Shown here: positions 55,194 to 64,000 of the stretch, piece by piece
Position numbering within the stretch: position 1 is the stretch's first letter
Layout of the letters: every line of letters begins with the position of its first letter
From: Sulfurimonas sp. HSL1-2
GTDB lineage: Bacteria; Campylobacterota; Campylobacteria; Campylobacterales; Sulfurimonadaceae
Length of the DNA: 64,000 nt
NCBI RefSeq assembly: GCF_039645565.1
Contig: NZ_CP147914.1
Span: forward strand, 1,361,573 to 1,425,572
Direction of reading: 5' to 3'
The notes under the pieces: generated by a model
What the model saw: the letters and a program-made list of their open reading frames with translations, nothing else
What the model was told of the DNA's origin: nothing
Databases searched by the model: none
Translations under genes and position numbers: made by a program

Positions 55194-56216
55194 CTACTCG
55201 ATCCAGCCTCCGCCGATCAGTTTGTCACCGTCGTAGAAGACGGCAGCCTGTCCGGCTGCGACGCCCAGGACAGGCTCCTGCAGCTTGATCTGTGCTTTTT
55301 CCCCTTCAATCGTGACGTGGCACGGTACGGCTTTCGTACGGTAGCGCAGTTTGACCGTCGTATCGAATTCACTGCGCTCGTCGAAGAGGTTGATATTGCC
55401 GATGGTGACATCCCATATCTCCAGATCTTCTTTCATGCCGACGACGATCTGGTTCGTCTCGGGCTTGATCTCGAGCACGAAGTGCGGTTCATGCGCACCG
55501 TGAACGGTAAAGCCTTTGCGCTTGCCGATGGTGTAGTGCATATACCCTTTGTGCTCCCCGACAACGTTCCCTTCACGGTCAAGCACCTCGCCGGGCTGAT
55601 CGATGTTCACGTAATCCTTGAGCACATCGGCGTAGGTCGTCTCGACGAAGCAAATCTCGCTGGATTCCGCCTGGGAGGCAAAGGACTCCAACCCCTCGAC
55701 GGCAGCGGCATAAGCCTTGATATCCGTCTTTTTGCGCTCGCCCAGCGGGAAAATGAGGCGCGGCAGGATCTTCTTGTCGACGTAGAAGAGGAAGTAGCTC
55801 TGGTCTTTCGTATCGTCTTCCGCCTGGTAGAGGAAGCGGCCGTCAGTCTTGATATAGTGGCCCGTCGCCAGGTAGTCCGCGCCCACCTCGTCGGCGAAAT
55901 CCGCCAGGGCACCGAACTTCATCGTCCGGTTGCACAGGGCGCAGGGATTGGGCGTACGTCCCGCCTTGTAGGTTTCGACGAAGGGGGTAAAGACGTTCTG
56001 GTTGAACTGCTCCTGCAGGTCGAGGACATGCAGTTTCACCCCGGCGAAATCGGCCGCCTTCTGGGCGCGTGCCTGGTGGATCTCATGGTAGCCCGGTTTG
56101 GAGTGCAGCTTCATGTACACCCCTTCGACCTCGTATCCCTGTTCCTTGAGCAGCATGGTCGTCACCGTCGAATCCACCCCGCCGCTCATCCCGATAAGCA
56201 CTTTTTTCTTTTCCAT
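55194..56216 (-). CDS. mnmA: tRNA-specific 2-thiouridylase MnmA
   Basis: 340-residue MnmA, which thiolates U34 of Lys, Glu and Gln tRNAs. The PP-loop is [16 protein letters not shown], and the active cysteines are in [12 protein letters not shown] and SSEICFVE. The C-terminal domain is present. The ATG at 56216 is preceded by GGAAGGG; the frame upstream is longer but not protein-like. The SGNH hydrolase follows on the same strand. Confidence 0.96.
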   Translation of the reverse strand: MEKKKVLIGMSGGVDSTVTTMLLKEQGYEVEGVYMKLHSKPGYHEIHQARAQKAADFAGVKLHVLDLQEQFNQNVFTPFVETYKAGRTPNPCALCNRTMKFGALADFADEVGADYLATGHYIKTDGRFLYQAEDDTKDQSYFLFYVDKKILPRLIFPLGERKKTDIKAYAAAVEGLESFASQAESSEICFVETTYADVLKDYVNIDQPGEVLDREGNVVGEHKGYMHYTIGKRKGFTVHGAHEPHFVLEIKPETNQIVVGMKEDLEIWDVTIGNINLFDERSEFDTTVKLRYRTKAVPCHVTIEGEKAQIKLQEPVLGVAAGQAAVFYDGDKLIGGGWIE

Positions 56217-56287
56217 TGCCCTTCCAGCATTTTTTCGCAATTGTAACAGCATTGTGATAATTAAACCTAATATTTTCTTCCCAAACG

Positions 56288-57556
56288 CTACGTTTCAGGC
56301 AACTGATTCCCCATGGAGGTATTAGCAAAACAGATCTTGAAGTTATGCTGCCCCTCTTCGTACGCGTAGCGCAGTGCATAACCGTGGCGCGTCACGATCT
56401 CGTTGACGATGTAGAGCCCGAGGCCCATCCCCTCCAGGGAGTGCTGGGAGAGGTCGCGCTGGTACGCCTTGAGGTAGTGGGTATACTCCTCCTTGAACGG
56501 CTCCCCGGCATTGGCAATCCGCAGACAGTCCCCTTCAAAACCGATGGTGACCGGCCGCTGCGACGCGTACTTCACCGCGTTGTCGATCAGGTTTTTCAGG
56601 GCATAGGCAAAGAGGTCGAAATCGACCATGATCTTTTCGCTGCCGACGGCGATCTCCAGCTCCGATCGCGGCACCCCCAGCAGGTCGATCGCCTGGTCCA
56701 GGACGTCGACGCAGGCGTAGGAGCGGATATCGAGCTGCAGGTGGCGGGCCGTCAGCGACTCCACCCGGGCCAGGTCGTTGAGGTGCCCCTGCATCTGTTC
56801 GAAAAGCTCCTCGAGGATCGCCTTGTCCTTGGGCGCAATCTCCAGCAGGTGTGCCAGCAGCTTCCCTTTGCTGATCGGGGTTTTGAGCTCATGCATGACG
56901 TTGCGCAGGAAGAGCGAACGGCTGCGCTGCAGGGCCTCGATCTTCTGGACGCTGTCGTGGAAGGCATTGGCCACCTGCGCCACCTCGTCGCTCCCCTCGA
57001 CCTTCGTATCGATCCCCTTCTCCCCGTCGGCAAAACGGAGGATCTGCCGGTGCAGGTGCTGCAGCGGTTCGATGGAGCCCGACATATAGCGGTAGAGCAG
57101 AATGACCGTGATCAGGACGATGGCGGCCGCAACGAGGATGTAGAGCATATAGGGCTTCATCTCCTTGTCGCTGCGGTAGTAATACATGTCGTGCATCTTG
57201 TAGGCGTAGTAGCAGTGCATATCGTAGACAAAGATCTCGATGTTTCCCGACTGGAAGGTGCGACGCAGCAGCGGGTCCTCGATGAAGGGTTTGCCCTCTT
57301 CGCGGATCCGCTTCATCACCTCCCCGCCGACGGGGGTGAGCTGGTGCTCTTTGAGGTAGCGCGCGAATGCTTCGGGCGTCGGCTTGGTCATAAAAAGCAG
57401 GTCGTAGAGCATGACGGCGCGCTGGATCTCGTTGCGTTTGTCGAGCTGGATGGAGAGGTAAAGTGCCATCAGCGTCGCCGCGATCAGCAGCAGGGCCGTG
57501 ATGGCACCTACCAGGCGGGCGGCGAAGATGATCGAACGGGGGTTAATGTTCGTCAA
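56288..57556 (-). CDS. Sensor histidine kinase (ArsS-like)
   Basis: 422-residue inner-membrane kinase. TM1 (about 10-35) and TM2 (about 138-160) bracket a ~100-residue periplasmic sensor that is rich in His/Tyr ([16 protein letters not shown]), compatible with pH or metal sensing as in Helicobacter ArsS. A HAMP segment precedes the H box ([14 protein letters not shown]), then N box [12 protein letters not shown] and G box [12 protein letters not shown]. It overlaps the response regulator gene by 14 nt, so the pair is cotranscribed. Confidence 0.88.
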   Translation of the reverse strand: MTNINPRSIIFAARLVGAITALLLIAATLMALYLSIQLDKRNEIQRAVMLYDLLFMTKPTPEAFARYLKEHQLTPVGGEVMKRIREEGKPFIEDPLLRRTFQSGNIEIFVYDMHCYYAYKMHDMYYYRSDKEMKPYMLYILVAAAIVLITVILLYRYMSGSIEPLQHLHRQILRFADGEKGIDTKVEGSDEVAQVANAFHDSVQKIEALQRSRSLFLRNVMHELKTPISKGKLLAHLLEIAPKDKAILEELFEQMQGHLNDLARVESLTARHLQLDIRSYACVDVLDQAIDLLGVPRSELEIAVGSEKIMVDFDLFAYALKNLIDNAVKYASQRPVTIGFEGDCLRIANAGEPFKEEYTHYLKAYQRDLSQHSLEGMGLGLYIVNEIVTRHGYALRYAYEEGQHNFKICFANTSMGNQLPET

Positions 57557-58223
57557 ACCGGTACCCTATGCCGCGCACGGTCTGGATGAAGGTGTCAAAA
57601 TGCTCCGGGTCGAGCTTTTTGCGGATGCGCCCGACAAGGATATTGATGCTCTCGACCCCGCTGTCGAAACGGTGCGACTCGATGCTGTTGGCGATATCGG
57701 CACGGGAGATGGTGCGGTTGGGATGCTTCAGCATCAGTTTAAGGATCTCGTACTCCGCCAGGGTCAGTCTTAACGGCTCGCCGTCAAAGTAGATGAGTGT
57801 CGCCTCTTCGTCGATGCGGAAACGGCTCTGCGTCTCCTCCGCTTCCGTCTCGCTCCGCCCCCGGCGCCGCAGCACGGTCTTGATCCGCGCCATCAGTTCA
57901 CGCGGGTCGTAGGGTTTGGGGAGGTAGTCGTCCGCCCCGTTCTCCAGCCCGGTCAGCTTGTCGTCGAGGTCGGTGCGTGCGCTGGAGATGATGATGGGCA
58001 CATCGGAGTGCTCGCGGATCTTGCGGCAGAGCATCAGCCCGTCCATCTCCGGCAGGGAGAGGTCGAGGACCACGAGGTCGTACGGTGCCGCTTCCAGCGC
58101 CTTCATCGCCCGGGAGGGACGCGTGACGTGCTCGACCGCCATCCCCTCCTGGCGCAGAAAACGCCCCAGCAGTTCCGCCATCTGGACATCGTCTTCGATC
58201 AAAAGCAAGCGGGTCGCGTCCAC
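57543..58223 (-). CDS. OmpR-family response regulator (ArsR/HP0166-like)
   Basis: 226-residue regulator. The receiver holds the acidic pair (IEDD), phospho-acceptor Asp in LVVLDLSLPEMDG and the Lys in LPKPYDPREL. A winged-helix DNA-binding domain follows (PNRTISRADIANSI and TVRGIGYRF). The GTG at 58223 has AAAGGA 6 nt upstream and is preferred over the ATGs at 58244 and 58238. It is paired with the adjacent kinase. Confidence 0.9.
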   Translation of the reverse strand: MDATRLLLIEDDVQMAELLGRFLRQEGMAVEHVTRPSRAMKALEAAPYDLVVLDLSLPEMDGLMLCRKIREHSDVPIIISSARTDLDDKLTGLENGADDYLPKPYDPRELMARIKTVLRRRGRSETEAEETQSRFRIDEEATLIYFDGEPLRLTLAEYEILKLMLKHPNRTISRADIANSIESHRFDSGVESINILVGRIRKKLDPEHFDTFIQTVRGIGYRFDEH

Positions 58224-58274
58224 GGGCCATCCTTTCATCGGCATCCAGCATACCCCTGCATCAAAAACGCTTCA

Positions 58275-59060
58275 TTAACGTTCCGCGGGGTCGTCACCGT
58301 CCCCCGTGCAGCGCTCCTCGAAAAAGCGCTGCAGTTTCTGGTAATAGGGGGTATCTGAGAGGCCGCTCGCCCGGAGCGACTGCAGCTGCATCCGCAGCGA
58401 TTCGCGGATCTCCCGTACGACCAGGTCGACATCGTCGGTCAGCGTCAGCATGGCCAGGTCCTCCTCGCTGATCATCCCCTCGGCGAGCAGAGAGTTGCGT
58501 ATAAACTCCAGAAGCGGTGCGTAGAAAGCCTCCCCCATCAGGAAAACGCACACCCCGTCGACTTTCTTCGTCTGGATCAGGGTCAGCGCCTCGAAGAGCT
58601 CGTCCAGGGTTCCGAACCCTCCGGGCATGATGACGTAGGCCGTGGAGTATTTGACCAGCATCACCTTCCGGGAGAAGAAGTAGTCGAAATCCTCCTCCTT
58701 GGTCGTATAGGGGTTGGGGTGCTGTTCCGTCGGGAGTTCGATGTTGAGGCCGACCGATTCGATCCCCTCATCCCGGTAGTCGTAGGCCCCGCGGTTTGCC
58801 GCTTCCATGATGCCGGGACCGCCGCCGCTGATGACGTTGAAGCCCGAGGCCGCCAGTTTCCCGGAAAGTTCGACGGTTTTGGCGTACCAGGGGTGATCCT
58901 CGCCGACCCTGGCACTGCCGAAGATCGTCACCGCCGGTCCGAGGTCGCCCAGTTCGTCAAACCCCTTGACGAAATCGGCGATGATCTTGAAGACCGACCA
59001 GACGTCGGACGACTTGATATCCTTGACATAGCGCTGCTCGATCTTCTGCTCTTTGGCCAT
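58275..59060 (-). CDS. LOG family protein (TIGR00730 type)
   Basis: 261-residue Rossmann-type protein of the LOG/lysine-decarboxylase-like family. VISGGGPGIMEAANRGA and the signature MPGGFGTLDELFEALT are intact. Members split the N-glycosidic bond of nucleoside monophosphates (PpnN, LOG). Here extended at the C-terminus by a ~50-residue helical tail. AGGAGAAGT-like sequence precedes the ATG. It follows the nucleotidase gene by 2 nt, which suggests a shared role in nucleotide salvage. Confidence 0.9.
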   Translation of the reverse strand: MAKEQKIEQRYVKDIKSSDVWSVFKIIADFVKGFDELGDLGPAVTIFGSARVGEDHPWYAKTVELSGKLAASGFNVISGGGPGIMEAANRGAYDYRDEGIESVGLNIELPTEQHPNPYTTKEEDFDYFFSRKVMLVKYSTAYVIMPGGFGTLDELFEALTLIQTKKVDGVCVFLMGEAFYAPLLEFIRNSLLAEGMISEEDLAMLTLTDDVDLVVREIRESLRMQLQSLRASGLSDTPYYQKLQRFFEERCTGDGDDPAER

Positions 59061-59062
59061 CG

Positions 59063-59989
59063 CTACTTCTCCTCTGGCATCAGTGCACGGATCGGCGAAT
59101 CGCTCTTGTAGGGCACCTTGCCCGACGGCACGACCCGCGACGCCCCGTCGAGGTGGATATCCTGGTCATCAAAGAAGATATGGGCCCCGTACGCTTCGAG
59201 GACCTCCTCCTTGCCCAGACCGCCGAGAAAAAAGGCCTCGTCGACATGCACCCCCCAGCGCCGAAGGGTCTGGATGACCCGTTCGTGCGCCGGCGAGTTC
59301 CGCGCCGTGACGATGGCGATGCGCACCGGCGACGGTGCCGGGGCGAAGTGGCGCTGCAGATACGAGAGGGTGATCAGCAGCTTCGCGAACGGCCCCGCCT
59401 CCAGGGGCTCGTCGGCATGGGCTTTCTCATGCGCCCAGAACGCCTCGATGCCGTCACGCTTGTAGATCAGCTCGCTCGCCTCGGAAAAGAGCACCGCATC
59501 GGCGTCGAAGGCGATCCGGATCTGGTCATCGTGGCGCCCGGCCGTTTGCGGCGGCGCGTAGAGCACGGCGGCCGCCACCCCGCCGTCCACCGCCTGCTGC
59601 ACGTCCTCTTCGGACTTCGAGAGGAAGAGATCGACTTTGAAGGCGTCCAGGTAGGGGGAGAGCGACGTACCGCCGCTGAACGCCGCCCGCGTGATCGGCA
59701 GGCCGTAGTGGGCCACGGAGTTAAAGACCCGGAGCCCCGTATCGGGGGAGTTGCGCGACATGACGATCACTTCGACGACCGGCTTCCCCGCCTTGACGTT
59801 GAGGCCCAGCAGCGCCTCCACCAGAGGAAAAGCCGTCCCTTTTTCCAGCGGTACCTTCTCATGTTCGAGCTGGTAGGCGCGGTACGCCTCGAGCCCCTCT
59901 TCCTCGAAAACTCGGTTGGAAGTTTCCAGGTCGAAGAGCGCCCGGGAGGAGATACCGATCACCAGGACCGAAGAGAGATCAAATGCCAT
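59063..59989 (-). CDS. Cytosolic 5'-nucleotidase (cN-I type)
   Basis: 308-residue protein of the 5'-nucleotidase, cN-I family. The HAD-like catalytic start is degenerate relative to classic DxD at the N-terminus (VLVIGISSRALFDLETS), but IRIAFDADAVLF and FFDDQD supply acidic residues, and VIVMSRNSPDTGLRV and IVTARNSPAHERV are typical. It dephosphorylates nucleoside monophosphates. It is cotranscribed with the LOG gene (2-nt gap). Divergent from fba across a palindromic site. Confidence 0.82.
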   Translation of the reverse strand: MAFDLSSVLVIGISSRALFDLETSNRVFEEEGLEAYRAYQLEHEKVPLEKGTAFPLVEALLGLNVKAGKPVVEVIVMSRNSPDTGLRVFNSVAHYGLPITRAAFSGGTSLSPYLDAFKVDLFLSKSEEDVQQAVDGGVAAAVLYAPPQTAGRHDDQIRIAFDADAVLFSEASELIYKRDGIEAFWAHEKAHADEPLEAGPFAKLLITLSYLQRHFAPAPSPVRIAIVTARNSPAHERVIQTLRRWGVHVDEAFFLGGLGKEEVLEAYGAHIFFDDQDIHLDGASRVVPSGKVPYKSDSPIRALMPEEK

Positions 59990-60009
59990 TGCCTGCAACC
60001 TTCGCGTAA

Positions 60010-60027
60010 TAAATACGCACGTATTTA
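60010..60027. promoter_or_regulatory. 18-nt palindrome in the divergent fba-nucleotidase region
   Basis: TAAATACGCACGTATTTA: 8-nt arms that are perfectly complementary around CA. It lies immediately upstream of the expected -35 region of fba and around the expected transcription start of the divergent nucleotidase gene (minus-strand TATGAT at 60034-60039). It has the form of an operator for a dimeric regulator. Confidence 0.5.
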
Positions 60028-60050
60028 ACGGTTATCATAGCGAAAAGCGC

Positions 60051-60056
60051 TATAAT
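60051..60056 (+). promoter_or_regulatory. -10 box of fba
   Basis: TATAAT 37 nt upstream of the ATG at 60093, with the palindrome at 60010-60027 just upstream of the position of a -35 box. Confidence 0.55.
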
Positions 60057-60092
60057 CCGCATTAGAAATTTTCTGTCCCCAAGGATCTTTTT

Positions 60093-61172
60093 ATGGCACA
60101 AGGTATTCTCGATCTGGTCAAACCCGGCGTCCTCTTCGGAGACGACGTCCAGAAGGTGTTCGCAGCGGCGAAAGCGGGCAAGTTCGCCCTTCCGGCGGTC
60201 AACGTCGTCAACGTCGAATCCATCAACGGCGTCCTGGAAGCGGCGGCGAAGGTCAACTCCCCCGTCATCATCCAGTTCTCCAACGGCGGCGGCCAGTTCT
60301 ATGCGGGCAAAGGGCTCTCCAACGACGGCGAAAAAGCCGCCATCGCCGGAACGATCAGCGGGGCACACCATGTGCACATGATGGCCGAGCTCTACGGCGT
60401 CCCTGTCATCCTGCACACCGACCACGCGGCGCGCAAACTCCTGCCGTGGATCGACGCGCTGCTCGATGCGGGCGAAGCGCATTTCGACCGTACGGGCAAA
60501 CCGCTGTTCAGCTCCCACATGCTCGACCTCTCCGAAGAGAGCCTTGAAGAGAACGTCGCCACCTGTGCCGAGTACCTGGCGCGCATGGACAAGATCGGGA
60601 TGACCATCGAGATCGAGCTGGGCGTCACCGGCGGCGAAGAGGACGGCGTCGACAACACCAACATCGACAACGCCCTGCTCTACACCCAGCCCGAAGATGT
60701 CGCCTACGCCTACGAGATCCTCAGCAAGATCAGCCCGCGCTTCACCGTCGCGGCCTCCTTCGGGAACGTCCACGGGGTCTACAAGCCGGGCAACGTAGTC
60801 CTGACACCGAAAATCCTGGACAACTCGCAGCAGTACATCGCCGAGAAGTTCGGCACGGCCGAAAAACCGGTCAACTTCGTCTTCCACGGCGGCTCCGGCT
60901 CCGCACCCGAAGAGATCACCGAAGCCCTCGGCTACGGCGTCATCAAGATGAACATCGATACCGATACGCAGTGGGCAACCTGGGACGGCGTCAGAGACTA
61001 TGTCGCGAAGTACCACGACTACCTGCAGGGACAGATCGGCAACCCCGAAGGCGAAGACAAGCCGAACAAGAAGTACTACGACCCGCGCAAATGGCTCCGT
61101 GCCGGCCAGGAGAGCCTGGTCGCGCGCGTCGAGCAGGCCTTTGCCGACCTCAACGCCCTCAACCGCAACTAA
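60093..61172 (+). CDS. fba: Class II fructose-bisphosphate aldolase
   Basis: 359-residue zinc-dependent FbaA-type aldolase of glycolysis/gluconeogenesis. Zinc ligands are in VILHTDHAA, IEIELGVTGGEEDG and FGNVHGVYKPG; FVFHGGSGSAPEEI and KMNIDTDTQWA bind substrate. Its length matches the class IIA enzymes. AAGGATC precedes the ATG. Its stop overlaps that of the convergent PLP enzyme by 2 nt. Confidence 0.96.
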   Translation: MAQGILDLVKPGVLFGDDVQKVFAAAKAGKFALPAVNVVNVESINGVLEAAAKVNSPVIIQFSNGGGQFYAGKGLSNDGEKAAIAGTISGAHHVHMMAELYGVPVILHTDHAARKLLPWIDALLDAGEAHFDRTGKPLFSSHMLDLSEESLEENVATCAEYLARMDKIGMTIEIELGVTGGEEDGVDNTNIDNALLYTQPEDVAYAYEILSKISPRFTVAASFGNVHGVYKPGNVVLTPKILDNSQQYIAEKFGTAEKPVNFVFHGGSGSAPEEITEALGYGVIKMNIDTDTQWATWDGVRDYVAKYHDYLQGQIGNPEGEDKPNKKYYDPRKWLRAGQESLVARVEQAFADLNALNRN

Positions 61173-62044
61173 GGGCGCCGCGCATAGCGCGCGAGCATCG
61201 TCTCGTTGCCGCTGACGCCGCCCGAATGCACGTACAGCATTTCTCCTTCCAATTCATCCCACGCTTCCATTAACGCCAGCCACATCACCGGTGCATAGAT
61301 CAGGTCGAATTCCACGCCCGCCGCTTTGAGTTTTTCGTATGTCTGCAGCAGCGCGTTGTGCAGGCTGCCGAAACGGTAGGGCGTGGAGAGGATTGTCAGG
61401 TTCGGCGGCAGCGGCATCAGCGCTTCGATCTGCCGCCGCAGGTAAGCCGGGTCACCGACGGCCGCGACCGTGACGATGCGGCACTCCGGCAGGGCTTTCG
61501 CCAGGTAGGCCGCCGTCGTCCCCGTCCCCGAGGGCGTCACGACATTGAGCTGTTCGATGCCCTGCTCCGCTTTCCACTCCCGGATCTCTTCGGCCAGTAC
61601 CGATACCCCCTCCTGCGCAGCCGGGTCGGCACCGCCCTGTGGAATCAACCGTACGCGTTCATTCTCCTTGCTACGCGCTTTCAGTGCATTTACGGCCGCA
61701 TCGTACGCCGTCGGATGCACTTCATGCAGCTGTATCCCCAGCGCCAGGGCATGGCGGTAGTTCCCCTGCGGGTCCGCTTTGAGATGCTGCGGTGCTGTTT
61801 TCGCGGTGTATTCGAAACGCCACCCTTTCAGACGGCAAAGCGCGGCGATGGAGAGCATGGCGTTGGACTGGATGCCGCCGTAGGAGACAAGCGTATGGAT
61901 GACGTTGGAAGGGGTCTGCAGCAGTGCGTAGAGTTTACGGTATTTATTGCCGCTGAAAAAGGGGTGGATCAGGTCGTCGCGTTTGAGGTAAAGCTCCCGC
62001 CCTTCAAACCGGAAGGGCTCGAACGGTGCGGGAATGAGGTGCAA
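61169..62044 (-). CDS. D-cysteine desulfhydrase / ACC deaminase family PLP enzyme
   Basis: 291-residue fold-type II PLP enzyme. LYLKRDDLIHPFFSGNKYRKL carries the Schiff-base Lys, LVSYGGIQSNAMLSIA and TPSGTGTTAAYLA bind the cofactor. Activity may be D-cysteine desulfhydration or ACC deamination; the family does not separate by eye. The start is a TTG at 62044, 1 nt after the PPIase stop, without a clear ribosome-binding site, so it probably relies on coupling. Confidence 0.85.
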   Translation of the reverse strand: MHLIPAPFEPFRFEGRELYLKRDDLIHPFFSGNKYRKLYALLQTPSNVIHTLVSYGGIQSNAMLSIAALCRLKGWRFEYTAKTAPQHLKADPQGNYRHALALGIQLHEVHPTAYDAAVNALKARSKENERVRLIPQGGADPAAQEGVSVLAEEIREWKAEQGIEQLNVVTPSGTGTTAAYLAKALPECRIVTVAAVGDPAYLRRQIEALMPLPPNLTILSTPYRFGSLHNALLQTYEKLKAAGVEFDLIYAPVMWLALMEAWDELEGEMLYVHSGGVSGNETMLARYARRP

Positions 62045-62045
62045 A

Positions 62046-62885
62046 TTATTTGCTGTAGGTGATTTTAGCAGCGTCTTTGAGCGCTTTGGTTTTCGCTTCC
62101 ATCTCTTTTTGGAATTTCTCCTGCTTCAGGCGCTGTTCGATGAACGGTTTTGCTTCATCAAGCGTCGCTTTTTTGCCCGCTTGCTTCTCTTCGAGATAGA
62201 TGATGTGGTAGCCGAACTGGGTTTTGACCGGTGCCGGCGTAATCTCGCCCACTTTCATACCGAAGACGGCATCGTTGAATTCCGGTACCATCTGCCCCTG
62301 CTGGAAGAAGCCGAGGTCGCCGCCCTTCGGACCGCTCGGGCCTGTTGATTTCGCTTTGGCTTCTTCGATGAACTTCTCTTTGAGCTTGTCGCCTTTGAGG
62401 CTTTTCATCCCGGCGATGATCGTTTTCGCTTCATCCTCCGTTTTGACGAGGATATGGCGTGCATGGACCTTCTCTTTCTGTTCGAACTCGTCGCCGTGGC
62501 TGTCATAGTAAGCCTTGATCTCTTTGTCAGTGACCTTGATGCCTTCGAGCAGGTTCTCCTGCCAGACTTTCGCTGCCAGCTGTTTCTGGATGCGCGCCAC
62601 GATATCGTCATACTCTTTTTTGTATTTTGCGGAATCGAGGACACCCTCTTTCTTCGCGGCTTCGTAGACGAGCTCCTGCATGACGAGGCCCTCAACGACG
62701 CGCTGCTGCAGTTCGTCCTGCTTCTCTTTCGGCAGAGAGGTGAAACGACCCTGCGTTCCCTCCATCAGGACCGCATTCACCTCTTCGGATGTGATCGTTT
62801 TCCCGTTGACCGTGGCCACGACTGCCGCAGAGGCGCTCACGCTGATCAGCGCTGCCGCCATCAATGATTTGATGATAAGCTTCAT
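62046..62885 (-). CDS. Periplasmic peptidyl-prolyl isomerase (PEB4/PpiC type)
   Basis: 279-residue SurA-like periplasmic chaperone. A signal peptide (LIIKSLMAAALISVSASA) precedes helical chaperone regions and a parvulin domain (VHARHILVKTEDEAKTII, GDLGFFQQGQMVPEFNDAVF and TQFGYHIIYLEEK). It resembles Campylobacter PEB4/CBF2, which assists outer-membrane protein folding. AAAGGTG precedes the ATG; TACAAT at 62913-62918 on the minus strand is a plausible -10. Confidence 0.92.
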   Translation of the reverse strand: MKLIIKSLMAAALISVSASAAVVATVNGKTITSEEVNAVLMEGTQGRFTSLPKEKQDELQQRVVEGLVMQELVYEAAKKEGVLDSAKYKKEYDDIVARIQKQLAAKVWQENLLEGIKVTDKEIKAYYDSHGDEFEQKEKVHARHILVKTEDEAKTIIAGMKSLKGDKLKEKFIEEAKAKSTGPSGPKGGDLGFFQQGQMVPEFNDAVFGMKVGEITPAPVKTQFGYHIIYLEEKQAGKKATLDEAKPFIEQRLKQEKFQKEMEAKTKALKDAAKITYSK

Positions 62886-62962
62886 TCATTCACCTTTGTT
62901 TAAAGTGAAAGTATTGTAATTACGAATATTAAACAGATACCCAACGGCCGGGGCGGGCCGCC

Positions 62963-64000
62963 TTAGGAGAGGGCAGGTTTGCTCAGATAGCGTTCGAGAA
63001 TCCCCTCGAGTTTTTCGCGGCCCAGGGGTTTGGCGAGGTAGTCGTCAAGCCCCTCGCCGAGGATGCGTTCCCGGTCACCCTCCATGACAAGGGCCGTCAC
63101 GGCGATGATGGGGGCCGGGTGTTCGCGGAAGAGCGGAAGCTTGCGGATCTCATGCGTCGCGGCGATCCCATCCTTGACCGGCATGTCGATATCCATGAAG
63201 ATCACGTCAAAGGGGTATTTGCGGCACAGCTCTACCGCATCGTGCCCGTTGGCGGCCACCGTGACGGAGAGGTTGTACTCTTCGAGCAGCAGTTTGGTCA
63301 GGCGCTGGTTGATGATGTTGTCTTCGACGACCAGAGCCTTGATCTTGCGCTCGCCGCCCTGCGGCTTTTCGACGCTCCTGACCGGCAGCTGCAGGACCTG
63401 GGTCAGGTGTTTGGAGATCCGTGAAGGCAGCAACGGTTTTTTCAGGGTGTAATCGATCACCTGGCGCACGCGCTCCGGCAGGACCTCTTCCTCGTCGACC
63501 AGCATGACGAAGCGGCACGGGTGCGACTCGAAGGCCCCCAGCTGCATCAGCCAGCCCGAGTTCTCCTTCGGCGCGACGATATAGAGGATATCCGTCTCGC
63601 CGCAGTCCACATGCTCCGTGTAGTGCACCTTCGTCACCGAGAGGCCGAACGCCTGCAGGTAGCGGCTGAGAAGGTTGCCGTCGAAAAGGCGGTCGTCGTC
63701 GAAGAGCAGCACTTTCGCGCTGTGGTCGCGGATGGGGTCGAAGCTGGTCACGGTCGTACCGGTCACATTGAGGTTGAAGGAGAAATGCGACCCGCGCCCC
63801 TCTTCGGAGGTGACTTCCAGCCAGGAGCCCATCATATGCAGCAGCCCCTCGGTCAGGGTCAGCCCGACGCCCAGGCGGTTGTCGGAGTGCCCGCCCGTCT
63901 CGAAGAGCTTGGTAATGCTCGCCAGCCGCTCCGGCGCGATGCCGACGCCTGTATCCTTGACGCTGATGTGGAGGGTATAGAGGTCGTTCGCATGTTTCTT
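62963..64000 (-). CDS. Hybrid sensor histidine kinase, 5' end outside window
   Basis: Partial, 345 codons; the start lies beyond 64000. In order: the end of an HATPase domain (VKDTGVGIAPERL, then GVGLTLTEGL), a first receiver-like domain that lacks phosphorylation-site residues (VLLFDDDRLFDG... no LMD-type acceptor), and a second intact receiver with VEDN, acceptor Asp in VIFMDIDMPVKDG and Lys in DYLAKPL. Signals probably pass to another protein through the last receiver. The membrane/sensor part is not visible. Confidence 0.9.
   Translation of the reverse strand, partial: KKHANDLYTLHISVKDTGVGIAPERLASITKLFETGGHSDNRLGVGLTLTEGLLHMMGSWLEVTSEEGRGSHFSFNLNVTGTTVTSFDPIRDHSAKVLLFDDDRLFDGNLLSRYLQAFGLSVTKVHYTEHVDCGETDILYIVAPKENSGWLMQLGAFESHPCRFVMLVDEEEVLPERVRQVIDYTLKKPLLPSRISKHLTQVLQLPVRSVEKPQGGERKIKALVVEDNIINQRLTKLLLEEYNLSVTVAANGHDAVELCRKYPFDVIFMDIDMPVKDGIAATHEIRKLPLFREHPAPIIAVTALVMEGDRERILGEGLDDYLAKPLGREKLEGILERYLSKPALS

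Overview
The window looks like chromosome from a free-living, sulfur-oxidising-type Campylobacterota (Sulfurimonas/Sulfuricurvum-like). This is inferred from gene content read by eye: small monohaem cytochromes c, the GnnA/GnnB route to 2,3-diamino lipid A, an ArsS/ArsR-type two-component pair, PEB4-type PPIase, Hcp/Sel1 proteins, NrfJ-like and MddA-like proteins. The backbone is GC-rich and tightly packed, with many 4-nt ATGA/GTGA overlaps and a recurrent TATAAT -10 box. No rRNA, tRNA, CRISPR array, transposase or integrase was seen.

Layout. 1-2005: an AT-rich block of four small membrane-protein genes with three near-identical 72-nt attC-like sites, read as the distal end of an integron cassette array. 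2000-9122: methyltransferase, MltA, DnaJ, PchB/chorismate-mutase-like protein, second methyltransferase, ABC exporter and DUF4382 lipoprotein. 9122-16062: an inactive-looking dihydroorotase homologue, then a seven-gene operon (cytochrome c, lpxB, gnnB, gnnA, LpxA-like, unknown, hemF) for lipid A made from GlcNAc3N. 16107-19149: two paralogous single-TM microproteins followed by trkA-trkH. 19146-28082: TehB-like, Cys-rich protein, metE, truC, cytochrome c, dsbD and a 605-residue toroid-like protein.

28201-37661 is a complete Lap-type biofilm module on the minus strand: LapE/TolC, LapG protease, LapD c-di-GMP receptor, LapB ABC exporter, LapC adaptor, a CsgD-like regulator, and an unusually short Asp-rich LapA-like substrate that keeps the retention module and a TAAG LapG cleavage site. 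The expected logic is type I secretion to the cell surface, retention by the N-terminal plug, and release by LapG unless LapD is bound by c-di-GMP.

37830-52226: YyaL-like, PPK2, ThrC, a remarkable in-frame fusion of a contractile-tail sheath protein to an O6-alkylguanine-DNA alkyltransferase domain (42350-43822), CutA, MddA, LrgAB, ArgB, LpxK, a DegT aminotransferase, NadE, an NrfJ-like protein, a DUF455 protein and an MBL hydrolase. 52613-64000: Sel1 protein, CitE-like protein with an upstream overlapping mini-ORF, MnmA, an ArsRS-like pair, LOG, cN-I nucleotidase, Fba, a PLP desulfhydrase/deaminase, a PPIase and a hybrid histidine kinase cut by the window end.

The items most worth pursuing are the sheath-alkyltransferase fusion, the miniature Lap adhesin, the attC array, the LpxA-like protein without its catalytic histidines inside the gnn operon, and the microprotein pair before trkA.
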